A DNA stretch of 64,000 nt, taken from assembly GCA_000495735.1 (NCBI GenBank), contig AYMD01000002.1, positions 209,793-273,792 of the forward strand, given 5' to 3'. Numbering within the stretch: position 1 is the stretch's first letter; the number at the start of each line of letters is the position of its first letter. The DNA is from an uncultured Acidilobus sp. JCHS (GTDB taxonomy: Archaea; Thermoproteota; Thermoprotei_A; Sulfolobales; Acidilobaceae). Of the stretch, positions 16,864 through 25,656 are shown piece after piece. The translations under genes were made by a program, and so were the position numbers. The notes beneath the pieces are model-generated. The model saw only the letters and a program-made list of their open reading frames with translations, ran no database searches and was not told the origin of the DNA.

Positions 16864-17998
16864 GAGGTAACGGCATAACGCTGTAGCTGAACTCCTCCTC
16901 CGAGACCCCCATCCCGTTGACGGCCAGCCTCGTCAAGACGGCGCCGGAGATCTCCTCATTGAGGCCCAGCGTCTCAGGGTAGACGGCCCCGGTCGCCCTT
17001 AGCTTGCCCTCAAGGACCGTCAGCGCTACGAACGCCAGGAAGCTGCCCGTGACCCTGGCCATAGCCGTGGGCCAATCGTCAGGCCTAACCACCTGGGTGA
17101 ACCTGAGCCCACGCCCATCCCTGCCGTAGACCTCCACAACCATGACTACCACGTCCCTAACGTTAACGTGCATGCCCCACAGCAGCGACGCCAGGAGCTC
17201 GTCAGCCATCGCCTCAGCCCCGCCGACCCTCACCGGCCTGTGCTCAAGCAGGCCGAGCCTCTTCAGGCCCTTGACGAAGTCCACGTGACCAGGCCACCTC
17301 AGGGTGTACTCTGCCATGAACTCCGCCTTGGAGTAGGTCCTCAGCAACGTCCTGAGGCCGTCCGTTGGGAAGAACTCAAGCTCACCGACGCTGGGCACGT
17401 AAATCCTTCCCAGAGGCCCAACCAGGGGGTCAAGCGACGTAACCTTGCCGTTAACTACTATCCTGGCAGGCCTCCTGTACTCGTCTATGAGGTCCGATAT
17501 GCTCCAGCTCGGGACGAGCCCCAGAGGCGGGTCAGGCCTCTCGCTGATCCCCCCTACAAATATCCTGGCCCCCCTGATCCCTTCAAGCCTCCTGTCGCCA
17601 ACGCCGACGAGCATGTTGGAGAGGCCTGGGGCGACGCCAGCGTCGAGAACTAACATCACGCCCTGCTTGGCCGCCTCCTCAGCCAGCTCGTCAGGCTCCT
17701 GGGGGAAGAACGACACGTCAACTATGTTGTGACCAAGGCCTATGAGACCCTTGAGGGCCTGGAAGGCAATACCTCCTGGAAGCGCCGTGACGAGGAGGTC
17801 GACGTCCCCAACGGCCTTCTTAACCTCGTCAGGCTTCAGGGCGTCAGCCACGGCAAACCTCGCCCTGGCCCTCTGGGCCGACCTAGCCGCCACCTCCTGG
17901 GTCCTGTCTACGAGAATTACTTCGTGGCCCTCCTGCGCTATCACGGAGGCCGCCACGGTCCCTACGCCGCCGGCGCCTATGACTGCTACCCTTGCCAT
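16844..17998 (-). CDS. Saccharopine dehydrogenase-like oxidoreductase
   Basis: 384 residues. The N-terminal Rossmann domain has VAVIGAGGVGTVAASVIA and acidic DRT at the end of strand 2, indicating NAD. VDLLVTALPGG and LDAGVAPGLSNMLVG are hallmark segments of the saccharopine dehydrogenase/lysine 6-dehydrogenase/homospermidine synthase group, followed by the catalytic alpha/beta domain. Which amino acid is oxidised cannot be deduced, and no lysine-pathway genes are nearby. ATG start. Overlaps the 3' end of hel308 tail to tail. Confidence 0.75.
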   Translation of the reverse strand: MARVAVIGAGGVGTVAASVIAQEGHEVILVDRTQEVAARSAQRARARFAVADALKPDEVKKAVGDVDLLVTALPGGIAFQALKGLIGLGHNIVDVSFFPQEPDELAEEAAKQGVMLVLDAGVAPGLSNMLVGVGDRRLEGIRGARIFVGGISERPDPPLGLVPSWSISDLIDEYRRPARIVVNGKVTSLDPLVGPLGRIYVPSVGELEFFPTDGLRTLLRTYSKAEFMAEYTLRWPGHVDFVKGLKRLGLLEHRPVRVGGAEAMADELLASLLWGMHVNVRDVVVMVVEVYGRDGRGLRFTQVVRPDDWPTAMARVTGSFLAFVALTVLEGKLRATGAVYPETLGLNEEISGAVLTRLAVNGMGVSEEEFSYSVMPLPLIPESA

Positions 17999-18108
17999 CA
18001 GCCTTCACCCCCGGGCTCTGAAGTTCCGATCCTCATCATGTCTCAGAAGACCCTCTTCTCTCCACGGCCCGGGTTCAATTTAATGCCTACATGCTCCGCT
18101 TAAAATGG

Positions 18109-18465
18109 TTAAGGTCCACCGCCAAGAGCCGAGTTCAGCCTCTCCATGACGTCCCTTAGCCTCTTAAAGAAGTCTTCAACGCCGCTGACGTTGACCTTCC
18201 CGACCTGCATCATCCTCAGCCTTAACGCCGTGGCGAGGCCGCTCAGGAGCTCGACCTCCGTGCTGAGCCCGACGTAAGGCCTCCTGACAACCTCCTGAGG
18301 GCCTACGAGGGCCTCCATGAGCCTGAGGGACCTGGCGAGCTCCAGGAGGGCCCTCTCCATGGAGCCGTCCCTTATGGAGATAGCCCCTTTAGCGTAAAGG
18401 TCTAGAACCCTCGCGAGGGCCTCGCGGACCCTGCCCAGGGCATCATTGACGTCAGCTGGCTCCAT
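18109..18465 (-). CDS. Small helical protein of unknown function
   Basis: About 118 residues from ATG 18465 (MEPADVNDALGRVREALARV). The frame runs further upstream to 18600, but that would cross the promoter of the divergent antiporter, so the internal ATG is preferred. Predicted mostly alpha-helical with alternating Leu/Arg/Glu heptads. No motif recognised. It shares a short divergent promoter region with the antiporter gene. Confidence 0.55.
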   Translation of the reverse strand: MEPADVNDALGRVREALARVLDLYAKGAISIRDGSMERALLELARSLRLMEALVGPQEVVRRPYVGLSTEVELLSGLATALRLRMMQVGKVNVSGVEDFFKRLRDVMERLNSALGGGP

Positions 18466-18495
18466 AGGGCCCTCTGACCTGGTTGCGTGGAAACC

Positions 18496-18503
18496 TTTAT
18501 ATT
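18496..18503 (+). promoter_or_regulatory. TATA-like box for the antiporter
   Basis: TTTATATT, an isolated AT-rich octamer about 50 bases before GTG 18554. It falls inside the upstream extension of the minus-strand frame, supporting the shorter start for that gene. Confidence 0.45.
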
Positions 18504-18553
18504 CAGCTCTACGTTCTCGCCCCTGGTGGCCTAGGCTGGGGACCGGGGCCCTG

Positions 18554-19714
18554 GTGAGCGAAGAGCTCCTTGGCCTGTCGCTGCTAGTCCTGGTAGGCAA
18601 GGTCCTTGGGGACCTGACGGAGAGGGCCGGCTACGGCAGGCTGATAGGAGAGATCACGGGCGGGGCCCTGCTGGGGCCCTACGCCATAGGTGGCCTCATT
18701 AACGGCCTCCTTAAGGCGAGGCTGTTCTACATAGGCGGTGAAATCGTCTTCCTCTCGGAGTTCTCGATGATACTCCTGGTCTTCGCCGCGGGCCTGGACC
18801 ACGGCACCGCGCCCCTGAGGCGGGCTGGCCTCTGGGGGGCGCTAGGAGCCGTGTTCGGGGCCGTGACGCCCTTTGCGCTGTCTTTGCCTCTCATGAAGTT
18901 TGGCCTCGTGAATGGCATCCAGGCCCTCTTCATAGGGGCCTCGATGGCCCCCACCAGCCTCGCGGTGGTCTCCGGCATGCTCCATGAGAAGGCCAGTGGT
19001 AGGTTCGCGGACTTCCTGTTCTCGGCGACAGCGCTTGACGACGTGGTGGCGTTAATCATCCTCAGCGTGGTCATGGGCGTGAGCCAGCTGGGCTCCAGCT
19101 TCTCATCGCTGGCGATCATAAGGACAACAGTCTACTACTCTGTGGCGTGGATCATTATATATTATGCGTCAGTTAAGCTGATCCCGTTCCTGGTCAGCGC
19201 GCTAGGCAGGAGGTACGCAGTTGAGGCCTCTCTCGTTGTGCTCTTTGGGCTCATAGCGGCTATGCAGTCGCTCGGCTTCTCCCCCGTCATAGCAGCGTTC
19301 ATAGCTGGCGTGACGCTCGCGGAGACGGTGGGCGTTGACGTCCTGAGGGACCTCTACAGAAGCCTGCTGCTGGTATTCGGCTCGGTCTTCTTCGTGGTGA
19401 CGGGGGCCCAGCTGAACCCCCAGGCCGTGGGCCTCCAGGGCCTGGCCCTAGCGGCCGTCATACTGGCGTTAGCGCTCATAGGTAAGGCCGCCGGGGCGCT
19501 GCCGTTCGCCTATGCTTACATCAGGGACCTCAAGGATTCAACCAGCGCGGCGGTCGCCATGGAGCCCAGGGGCGAAGTCGGACTGGCCGTCGCCTCAATA
19601 GGCCTAAGCGTCGGCGCGCTGAGCCAGGAGCTCTACGGGTCCCTGGTGCTGGCAATAGCGCTCACCACGGTGATAGGGGCCGCCGCCTTCGCAAAACTTT
19701 ACAGAACGAGCTGA
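18554..19714 (+). CDS. CPA2-family cation/proton antiporter
   Basis: About 386 residues with 12-13 hydrophobic segments. GEITGGALLGPYAIGG early on and the paired aspartates ATALDDVVALIIL in the middle are the ion-binding signature of electrogenic Na+/H+ or K+/H+ antiporters (KefB/NapA-like). EPRGEVGLAVASIGL is the conserved C-terminal helix. No C-terminal TrkA domain is present. GTG 18554 gives VSEELLGLSLLVLVG, with GGGG ahead. The frame runs on to 18446 but carries only Arg/Trp-rich unconserved sequence there. Likely pH or ion homeostasis. Confidence 0.85.
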   Translation: MSEELLGLSLLVLVGKVLGDLTERAGYGRLIGEITGGALLGPYAIGGLINGLLKARLFYIGGEIVFLSEFSMILLVFAAGLDHGTAPLRRAGLWGALGAVFGAVTPFALSLPLMKFGLVNGIQALFIGASMAPTSLAVVSGMLHEKASGRFADFLFSATALDDVVALIILSVVMGVSQLGSSFSSLAIIRTTVYYSVAWIIIYYASVKLIPFLVSALGRRYAVEASLVVLFGLIAAMQSLGFSPVIAAFIAGVTLAETVGVDVLRDLYRSLLLVFGSVFFVVTGAQLNPQAVGLQGLALAAVILALALIGKAAGALPFAYAYIRDLKDSTSAAVAMEPRGEVGLAVASIGLSVGALSQELYGSLVLAIALTTVIGAAAFAKLYRTS

Positions 19715-19801
19715 AAGGCCCGCGCCCTCAGTCCAAACCCTGACCCAAAGGGGCCTTTGATTCCTCATTACTTTAACAGGCTCTTAGACATTGGTTGAGC
19801 C

Positions 19802-20644
19802 TCACTGCTTCCGCTCCTGTGAGGCCCCCTGCGACTCCTGAGGGGTCCCCTGGGCGCTGCCTATCAGCTCGCGTACGCCCATCATGCCTATGGGTGACGC
19901 TGGCCCGGCGACCGGGAGGTTTACAGGTATGAACACCAGCATGTTCTTGCCCTCCATGCCCAGCTCGTATATCATGTTCATCCACCTCAGCATGAAGGCC
20001 CTGTCGTTATTTATGTAGAGGTTGGCGGCCTCGACCATCTTCTGTGCAGCCTCGTACTCGGCCTGAGCTAGGGTTACCCTCGCCCTCCTCTCCCTCTCGG
20101 CCTGGGCCTGCCTCGACATGGCCTGAACGAGGTCCGGCGGTATCTCAACATTCCTTATCTCAACAGACGTCACCTTGACGCCCCACGCCTCGGTCTTGCT
20201 GTCTATTATGTTCCTCGCAAGCGCCGCGACCTTGTCCCTCTCGGCCAGCAGCTCGTCAAGCATGGTCTGCCCTATCACCTCCCTGAGGGTGGTCTCAGCG
20301 GCCAGCCTGGTGGCGACGTTGTAGTCCTCGACCTTGAGCACGACCTTCTCCAGGTCAACTGGCTGATAGTACATGACGGCGTCCACTATCACAGGCACGT
20401 TGTCCTTCGTCAGGGACTGCTCGGTCCTGAAGGCTATGGCCTGGAGCCTCGTTGAGATCCTCATGGGCACCTTGCCTATTATAGGCGGGACGTAAATTAT
20501 GCCAGGCCCCTTGAGGCCCGCGAACCTGCCGAGTATCAGGACGGGCAGCCTCTCCCACTCGTTCACTACCTTTATGCCGCTGAGCAGTATCACGGCAACT
20601 ATGAAGGCAATGAAGGCAATAATAACATCCAGTGCAACGCTCAT
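19802..20644 (-). CDS. Stomatin-like SPFH-domain membrane protein (slipin)
   Basis: 280 residues: an N-terminal membrane helix (residues 4-25), then the SPFH/band-7 domain with VNEWERLPVLILGRFAGLKGPG, VDAVMYYQPVDLEKVVLKVEDY and LREVIGQTMLDELLAERDK. A coiled segment EAAQKMVEAANLY and a Gln/Ser-rich tail follow. Oligomerises on the inner face of the membrane. The gene lies just downstream of the NfeD-type serine protease, the same pairing as Pyrococcus PH1511/PH1510, where the protease cleaves stomatin. Confidence 0.92.
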   Translation of the reverse strand: MSVALDVIIAFIAFIVAVILLSGIKVVNEWERLPVLILGRFAGLKGPGIIYVPPIIGKVPMRISTRLQAIAFRTEQSLTKDNVPVIVDAVMYYQPVDLEKVVLKVEDYNVATRLAAETTLREVIGQTMLDELLAERDKVAALARNIIDSKTEAWGVKVTSVEIRNVEIPPDLVQAMSRQAQAERERRARVTLAQAEYEAAQKMVEAANLYINNDRAFMLRWMNMIYELGMEGKNMLVFIPVNLPVAGPASPIGMMGVRELIGSAQGTPQESQGASQERKQ

Positions 20645-20749
20645 GCAATTCCCCGAGATCTACAGCAAGTGCGTTACTAATAACTATTCATGAGGGGCTC
20701 CCCTTAATGAAATGAACGCCAGGCCTCACCTTCAGGATGGGGAAGGAGG

Positions 20750-22024
20750 TCATTTCTTGTCCAGGGGCTCGACTATCAGCATGAGGCCTTCCCTGCCCAT
20801 CACCCTAACAGTCGAGCCTGCCGCAACGAACCCTGATGACCTGGCCCTCCACACAACACCCTGGACCTTCACCTCGCCCGTTGGGTTCAGGTCAGTGACG
20901 GCCACGCCTACATCGCCTATGAGCGACTCGGGCCCTGCCATAACCCTCTTCCTCCTGGCGGGGCCCGCTATCCACCTTATGTAAAGCCCTGCCACGAGGC
21001 CCACTATGGCTATGGTTGAGTCGATGAGGGCGGACTTAGGCGATGTTGGTAACGACGTTGTCAGGTACGGCACATTAAGCGCCATAAGGTAGATCCCCAG
21101 GGCAGAGATCGCCGCCCCAGCGATGACGGCCAGCCCGTGGCCCATTTTGAGCTCCAGGAGCATGAGGACCGCCCCTATCAGGACCAGCGTAAGGCCTATG
21201 AGGGAGGCCCCCACTACCTCAGCCCCTACTAGGCCCAGGACCACAGCGATGGCCCCTATCGCGCTGAGCAGGAAAGTGGGGTGGTACAGGTCGATGAGTA
21301 TCACCAGGAAGCCGAGCGATATCAGGAGCCCGTCCACCGTTGGGTTGCTCAGGACGCTTAGGAACTGCTCATAGAGGTCCTCCGAGACGCTCACCTGGGC
21401 GTAGCCTGAGAGGTTCCACATGGCCAGGGCCTGGCTGAGGCTGTTGGCTATCCCGTCTATCAGGTGATATTGAAGCGCCTGCTGCGCCGTGAAGGCCTTG
21501 TCGGAGAGGACCATAATGGCGGCAGCGGTAGCGTTCCTGCCCCACTTGGAGGCCAGGGACTCCATGAAGGCCAGCATGGCCGCCTCGGTGTGGTTCTGCT
21601 CGAGGGGGGTCCCGCCTACAACTATTGGCGTCGAGGGGCCTATGAAGGTGCCGTTCGCCATCAAGATGCTGTTGCTGGCCATAGCTATGTAGCTTCCGGC
21701 CGAGGCCGCCATGCCGTCAGGGGGGACATACGTGTAGACCGGGATCCCCTGGCTCTGAAGGTCCTCTATGTAGTTAACTATGTTAATCATGTCACTTAGG
21801 TAGCCCCCTGGCGTGTTCATCACAATGACTACTGCCTTCGCGTGAAGCCCCTCGGCCATGGCGACGACCCTTGACATCATGGTCGACGAGCCCAGGTCAA
21901 CCGTGACGTCAAAGTTGACCACCACTACAGGAGGCCCCTGCTGTGCGCGGGCCGTTATGAGAAGGCTGGCGAGCCCAAGCGCTACCAACGCTGCCCCAAG
22001 GACCGCCAGAAGCCTTGAAGTCAA
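20750..22024 (-). CDS. nfeD: NfeD1b membrane-bound serine protease
   Basis: 424 residues: a signal/anchor (residues 5-26), a ClpP-like protease domain, about 4-5 membrane helices, and a C-terminal OB-fold NfeD domain. Catalytic residues match the PH1510 Ser-Lys dyad: nucleophile Ser in GMAASAGSYIAM and Lys in LSDKAFTAQQAL. MNTPGGYLSDM provides the oxyanion region. Expected to face outside and clip the hydrophobic C-terminal region of the neighbouring stomatin. TTG start. In the same direction as the slipin gene with about 105 bases between, so they may be separately transcribed. Confidence 0.9.
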   Translation of the reverse strand: MTSRLLAVLGAALVALGLASLLITARAQQGPPVVVVNFDVTVDLGSSTMMSRVVAMAEGLHAKAVVIVMNTPGGYLSDMINIVNYIEDLQSQGIPVYTYVPPDGMAASAGSYIAMASNSILMANGTFIGPSTPIVVGGTPLEQNHTEAAMLAFMESLASKWGRNATAAAIMVLSDKAFTAQQALQYHLIDGIANSLSQALAMWNLSGYAQVSVSEDLYEQFLSVLSNPTVDGLLISLGFLVILIDLYHPTFLLSAIGAIAVVLGLVGAEVVGASLIGLTLVLIGAVLMLLELKMGHGLAVIAGAAISALGIYLMALNVPYLTTSLPTSPKSALIDSTIAIVGLVAGLYIRWIAGPARRKRVMAGPESLIGDVGVAVTDLNPTGEVKVQGVVWRARSSGFVAAGSTVRVMGREGLMLIVEPLDKK

Positions 22025-22099
22025 GTGAGGCGCCCTATTCGTTAGCGCGGCCCTTAAAGGGAATAAAGGCTAAAGTCGCTGGCTGTTGACCCCCAAACC

Positions 22100-22513
22100 G
22101 TGACTGCTAGGGACAACGTGGGGTTCTTCTCGAGGCTTAGGTGGGGACCGGGAAGCGTGGCAACGGTTGTCTCGGTGGCCGTCGCAGCCGCCCTCCTCAT
22201 AGCCCTTGGCGTTAAGGAGGGCGACGTGGTCTTGGAGTTCTCAGGGGGGCTCCTCGCCTTTGTCGACCTGATAGTACTGGTCGCTAAGGGCCTGGAGAAC
22301 ATAACGCCGAAGACCCTGCCGCCCAGGGAGATCATAGGCGCCGAGGGCGTCGTTGTCCTAAGGGTGACGCCCTCAAGGCCTGGCGTAGTCAGCGTGGGGG
22401 GAGAGCTGTGGTCAGCAACCTCTAACGAGGTCATAGAGGAGGGGGAGAGAGTTATCGTTGTGGCGCGGGACGGCATATATCTCAGGGTCTCAAGGGCCCC
22501 TAAAGAGCCGTAG
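22100..22513 (+). CDS. Short NfeD-domain membrane protein
   Basis: 137 residues, GTG start. Two hydrophobic segments (about 22-38 and 46-62), then an OB-fold NfeD C-terminal domain (IGAEGVVVLRVTPSRPGVVS, GELWSAT, GERVIVVARDGIYLRV). It has no protease domain, so it corresponds to the truncated NfeD class. Divergent from the full-length NfeD protease, completing a three-gene stomatin/NfeD locus. Probable scaffold or partner (inference). Confidence 0.75.
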   Translation: MTARDNVGFFSRLRWGPGSVATVVSVAVAAALLIALGVKEGDVVLEFSGGLLAFVDLIVLVAKGLENITPKTLPPREIIGAEGVVVLRVTPSRPGVVSVGGELWSATSNEVIEEGERVIVVARDGIYLRVSRAPKEP

Positions 22514-22597
22514 AGGCCAATGACTGAAAGTTGCCGAGATCAAGATAACCTGTGTCCTGACGTGGCCTTCAGGAAGATCTAGCATCTGAGCGGGTGG

Positions 22598-22606
22598 CTT
22601 TTAAAG
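22598..22606 (+). promoter_or_regulatory. TATA box for rpo8
   Basis: CTTTTAAAG, palindromic within TGGCTTTTAAAGGCCA, about 32-40 bases before the ATG at 22638. The spacing suits a leader of about ten bases. Confidence 0.5.
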
Positions 22607-22637
22607 GCCATCCACGCCCAGCTACAAGGGCAGCATA

Positions 22638-22970
22638 ATGGTAACCCTAAGCCTTGAAGTTAAGGACGTGCAGCCCTCAAAGCTCGTCGGAGTTAAGACC
22701 GCGAGAGCCGAGGGCAACGGGGTGAGCGCTCAGTTCGACTTGATAGAGGGCCTCTATACCCTTAACGCGGGCGACAGGATAGAGGTCCTAGTTGATGAGA
22801 ACAAGCCCGAGGACCTGGAGTCCTACGAGTTCTGCGGCCACGGCTACCTGGTGACCGACGAGAGCAAGGGCTTCACGTTGCTCTCGCTCTGGGGCATCCT
22901 CTTCAAGTTTGAACCGCCCCTCGGCCTTAAGCTCGACCAGAAATACTACCTCTGCATCAGAAGGTCTTAG
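22638..22970 (+). CDS. rpo8: RNA polymerase subunit Rpo8 (RpoG)
   Basis: 110-residue all-beta protein matching the crenarchaeal homologue of eukaryotic Rpb8. The segments LYTLNAGDRIEVLVDE, the signature FCGHGYLV and LLSLWGILFKF follow in the expected order. Known only from Crenarchaeota and Korarchaeota among archaea, so it is also a lineage marker. ATG start with its own TATA-like element. The stop overlaps the convergent PUA gene by 4 bases. Confidence 0.8.
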   Translation: MVTLSLEVKDVQPSKLVGVKTARAEGNGVSAQFDLIEGLYTLNAGDRIEVLVDENKPEDLESYEFCGHGYLVTDESKGFTLLSLWGILFKFEPPLGLKLDQKYYLCIRRS

Positions 22971-23464
22971 GAGATCAGGTCCCAGAGCTCGTCCCCTGGG
23001 TAGTGAAGGTTCTCAACGACCTTTCCCCTCTCCTTAGCCGATATCATCTGCCTGAGCCTAGCGCTGTCGACCAGGGCCCTGCCTACCGCCACGGGGACGC
23101 CGCTCTGCTCGTCAACGATGGCCACTAAGGCCCCCTCCTTGAAGTCCCCCTTGACGCCTCTGACCCCGGGGGCCATTAGGTCGGCGCCCCTGCCCATGGC
23201 CTGTGTGGCCCCCCTGTCAACTATGACGGAGGGGAGCCAGGTGTGACCCCTCTTCAGGAGGCACAGGAGCGTCGGTATCAGGAGACCCTTGACCCTGGCC
23301 AGGCACGGCAAGCCGCTGTCTATGTAGACGGTGATGTCACCTGCCTTGGCCTCTTCCACGTCGTTCCACTCCAGAGGCGGCGACCCAAGGACCTTAACCA
23401 CCTCCTCCCTCAGCTCCTTAATGGCCTTCTTAGAGAGCTTGTACCTTGTCGAGTACTTTACCAA
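22967..23464 (-). CDS. PUA-domain RNA-binding protein
   Basis: 165 residues. An N-terminal domain with LSKKAIKELREEVVKVLG resembles the pre-PUA region of MCT-1/Tma20-like proteins. The C-terminal PUA domain has VDRGATQAMGRGADLMAPGV, a FKEGALVAIVDEQSGVPVAVG block and a closing LHYPGDELW. Probably acts in translation or on structured RNA, by family analogy. It lies between rpo8 and the SmAP-L37e pair, an information-processing neighbourhood. Confidence 0.8.
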   Translation of the reverse strand: MVKYSTRYKLSKKAIKELREEVVKVLGSPPLEWNDVEEAKAGDITVYIDSGLPCLARVKGLLIPTLLCLLKRGHTWLPSVIVDRGATQAMGRGADLMAPGVRGVKGDFKEGALVAIVDEQSGVPVAVGRALVDSARLRQMISAKERGKVVENLHYPGDELWDLIS

Positions 23465-23711
23465 GCACCCCGCCTCAGTAAACAGCTGTGGGCAACTCCC
23501 TTAAGAGAACTAACGTCTGCTGATAGCCGCTGGGAGCGCCCTCGAAGACCCGTTGCTCCTCACCCTTTCCTCGGCCAGTAAAGCGCTCTTCACAGGGCGC
23601 CCCAGGCCTGGAGCCCTCACGACGCCTATTATGGCCTGTTGGAGCAGAGCCTGAGATTAAGTTGATAGCCGCTCACGTACAGCTACCAGTGAAGCTTTTA
23701 ACTGGCCTTAG

Positions 23712-23972
<261 letters not shown>

Positions 23973-23983
23973 GGTGAGGCCCT

Positions 23984-24172
23984 GTGACCAAGGGAACGCC
24001 TTCATTTGGCAAGATGGGCAGGGGCTACACGCACATAGTCTGCAGGAGGTGCGGCCGCAGGGCCTTTAACGTGGCTAAGGGCTACTGCGCCGCCTGCGGC
24101 TTCGGCAGAAGCAAGAGAATAAGGAGGTACTCGTGGCAGAACAAAAAGGTCAACAGGGTCAGGATAATTTAG
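23984..24172 (+). CDS. rpl37e: Ribosomal protein L37e
   Basis: 62 residues, GTG start. A C4 zinc finger formed by CRRCG and CAACG frames the conserved [12 protein letters not shown] core, with a basic tail. Binds 23S rRNA. Co-transcribed with the SmAP gene. Confidence 0.95.
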   Translation: MTKGTPSFGKMGRGYTHIVCRRCGRRAFNVAKGYCAACGFGRSKRIRRYSWQNKKVNRVRII

Positions 24173-24266
24173 GGCCCATTCTCTGGCAACAAGGTCGCCT
24201 CTCTCCTGAAGGGCCTAGCTTAGGGAGCCCTTATTACAGCTGAGCACCTTAAGTCTAGCTGACGGA

Positions 24267-24287
24267 TCCCTGCCCTGAAGGGCGAGG
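24267..24287. other. IS605-like terminal hairpin in a 320-base gene-free gap
   Basis: GCCCTGAAGGGC (24272-24283), extended by partial pairing outside, is the same hairpin as at 35873-35884 and close to 46729-46740. The GACCTCCTCC flank is not conserved here. No transposase remnant is recognisable in the rest of 24173-24495. A short frame or sRNA cannot be excluded. Confidence 0.4.
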
Positions 24288-24495
24288 CCTCAACTGAGGT
24301 GACGTTAGTCAGGGTCAGTCCTTTGAGTTTAAGAAGAAGTCATTGGTATACCGCAGACTCCTCTGGTCCTTGGCGCGCTCTTGCTAAGACCGTACTTAAA
24401 CCGCTAAGTGAAGGGAAGGCGTAATGAAATACGCTGAAGCTTGAAACGCGTTCAGGGCGCTAAAGCCCCGCCACCAGCCTAGGGCCAACCTTATT

Positions 24496-25656
24496 TTGTC
24501 GCGTCTGCTAAGTCCTCTGGTGCTCGCGTTGGAGCTGCGATGGGACCTGAACAGGAAAAAGGTTAGACAGCTCCTTGACTCCACGTCGCTTGACGCGATA
24601 GTCCTGTTAGGGAGCCCTAACATAACTTACGTAACAGGCATAAGGGACCCCACGGGCGTCATGATCTTGACTAAGGAGTGCGGCGACTACCTGTTGACCT
24701 CTGTCCTGGACTACAACCGCCTGGCCTCCCAGGCCCCAAAGGACGTCGTAGTGAGGGCCTACTTCAGAAGGGAGGGGGAGATGACGGTAGGGCTTGGCGC
24801 TGTCCCCCACAGCGACTTGGTGCCTAAGGGTCTTGACGACGCGGTAAGGGACCTCCTCTCGTCCTGCCAGGCGAAAAAGGTGGGGGCCGACCTTTCATGG
24901 GCCTCGTACAGCGTTAACAGCCTGGCCTCAGCTATAGGGCTCCAGGACGTAAGTAAGGACATCAGTAAGGTCAGGTCGGTGAAGGACGACTGGGAGGTCG
25001 AGGCCATATCAGCCTCCATAGCGGCCGCCGAGCAGGCCTTCAGGGAGGCCCTGCAGGCCCTTGAGGGCTCGCCCAGCGAGGCAGAGGTTGAGGCCGCGTT
25101 CCACTCGTCCCTTATGAGGCAGGGCGCCTGGGGGGAGGCGTTCCCAACCATAGTGGCCTTCTACGATCACACGGCCCTGCCCCACCACACGCCGACCACT
25201 GTTAGGCTTCAGCACCCTGGTCCCGTGCTCATAGACTTCGGGGCCAACATGGGCGGCTACGTGAGCGACACCACCAGGACGCTCTGGCACGGGGGAGGGG
25301 GTGCCGAGTTCAGGAAGCTGATAGAGCTGGTCGCCGAGGCCCAGGGGGCGGCAATAGACGTTATAGGGCCCGGCGTGGAGGCCCGCGACCCCGACATGGC
25401 ATCAAGGAGGGTCCTGGCGAGGGAGGGCCTTGACAAGTTCTACAACCATGGCCTAGGCCACGGCGTAGGGGTTGAGGTACATGAGACTCCTTACCTTGCC
25501 CCAAGCTCAAAGGACGTGCTGGAGCCCGGGAACGTTGTAACTGTTGAGCCGGGCTTCTACATACCTGGCGTCCATGGCGTCAGGGTAGAGGACATGGTGC
25601 TGGTCACTAAAAGGGGCGCAAGGCCGCTTACAAGGCTTTCAAGGATCATCTCATGA
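24496..25656 (+). CDS. Xaa-Pro aminopeptidase/dipeptidase (M24)
   Basis: 386 residues. A creatinase-like N-terminal domain (ITYVTGIRDPTGVMILT) precedes the pita-bread fold. Dinuclear metal ligands are all present: Asp in LIDFGANM, Asp in VSDTTRTLW, His in GLGHGVGVEVHE, Glu in VEPGFYIPG and Glu in RVEDMVLV. Removes N-terminal residues before proline or cleaves X-Pro dipeptides. TTG 24496 is listed; TTG 24529 (LELRWDLNRKK) is an equally plausible start. Tail overlaps the convergent tRNA thiolase gene by 11 bases. Confidence 0.88.
   Translation: MSRLLSPLVLALELRWDLNRKKVRQLLDSTSLDAIVLLGSPNITYVTGIRDPTGVMILTKECGDYLLTSVLDYNRLASQAPKDVVVRAYFRREGEMTVGLGAVPHSDLVPKGLDDAVRDLLSSCQAKKVGADLSWASYSVNSLASAIGLQDVSKDISKVRSVKDDWEVEAISASIAAAEQAFREALQALEGSPSEAEVEAAFHSSLMRQGAWGEAFPTIVAFYDHTALPHHTPTTVRLQHPGPVLIDFGANMGGYVSDTTRTLWHGGGGAEFRKLIELVAEAQGAAIDVIGPGVEARDPDMASRRVLAREGLDKFYNHGLGHGVGVEVHETPYLAPSSKDVLEPGNVVTVEPGFYIPGVHGVRVEDMVLVTKRGARPLTRLSRIIS

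Noticed and set aside
24173-24495. Possible C/D box sRNA in the gap after L37e
   Set aside because: Only partial ATGA and CTGA-like matches with wrong spacing.
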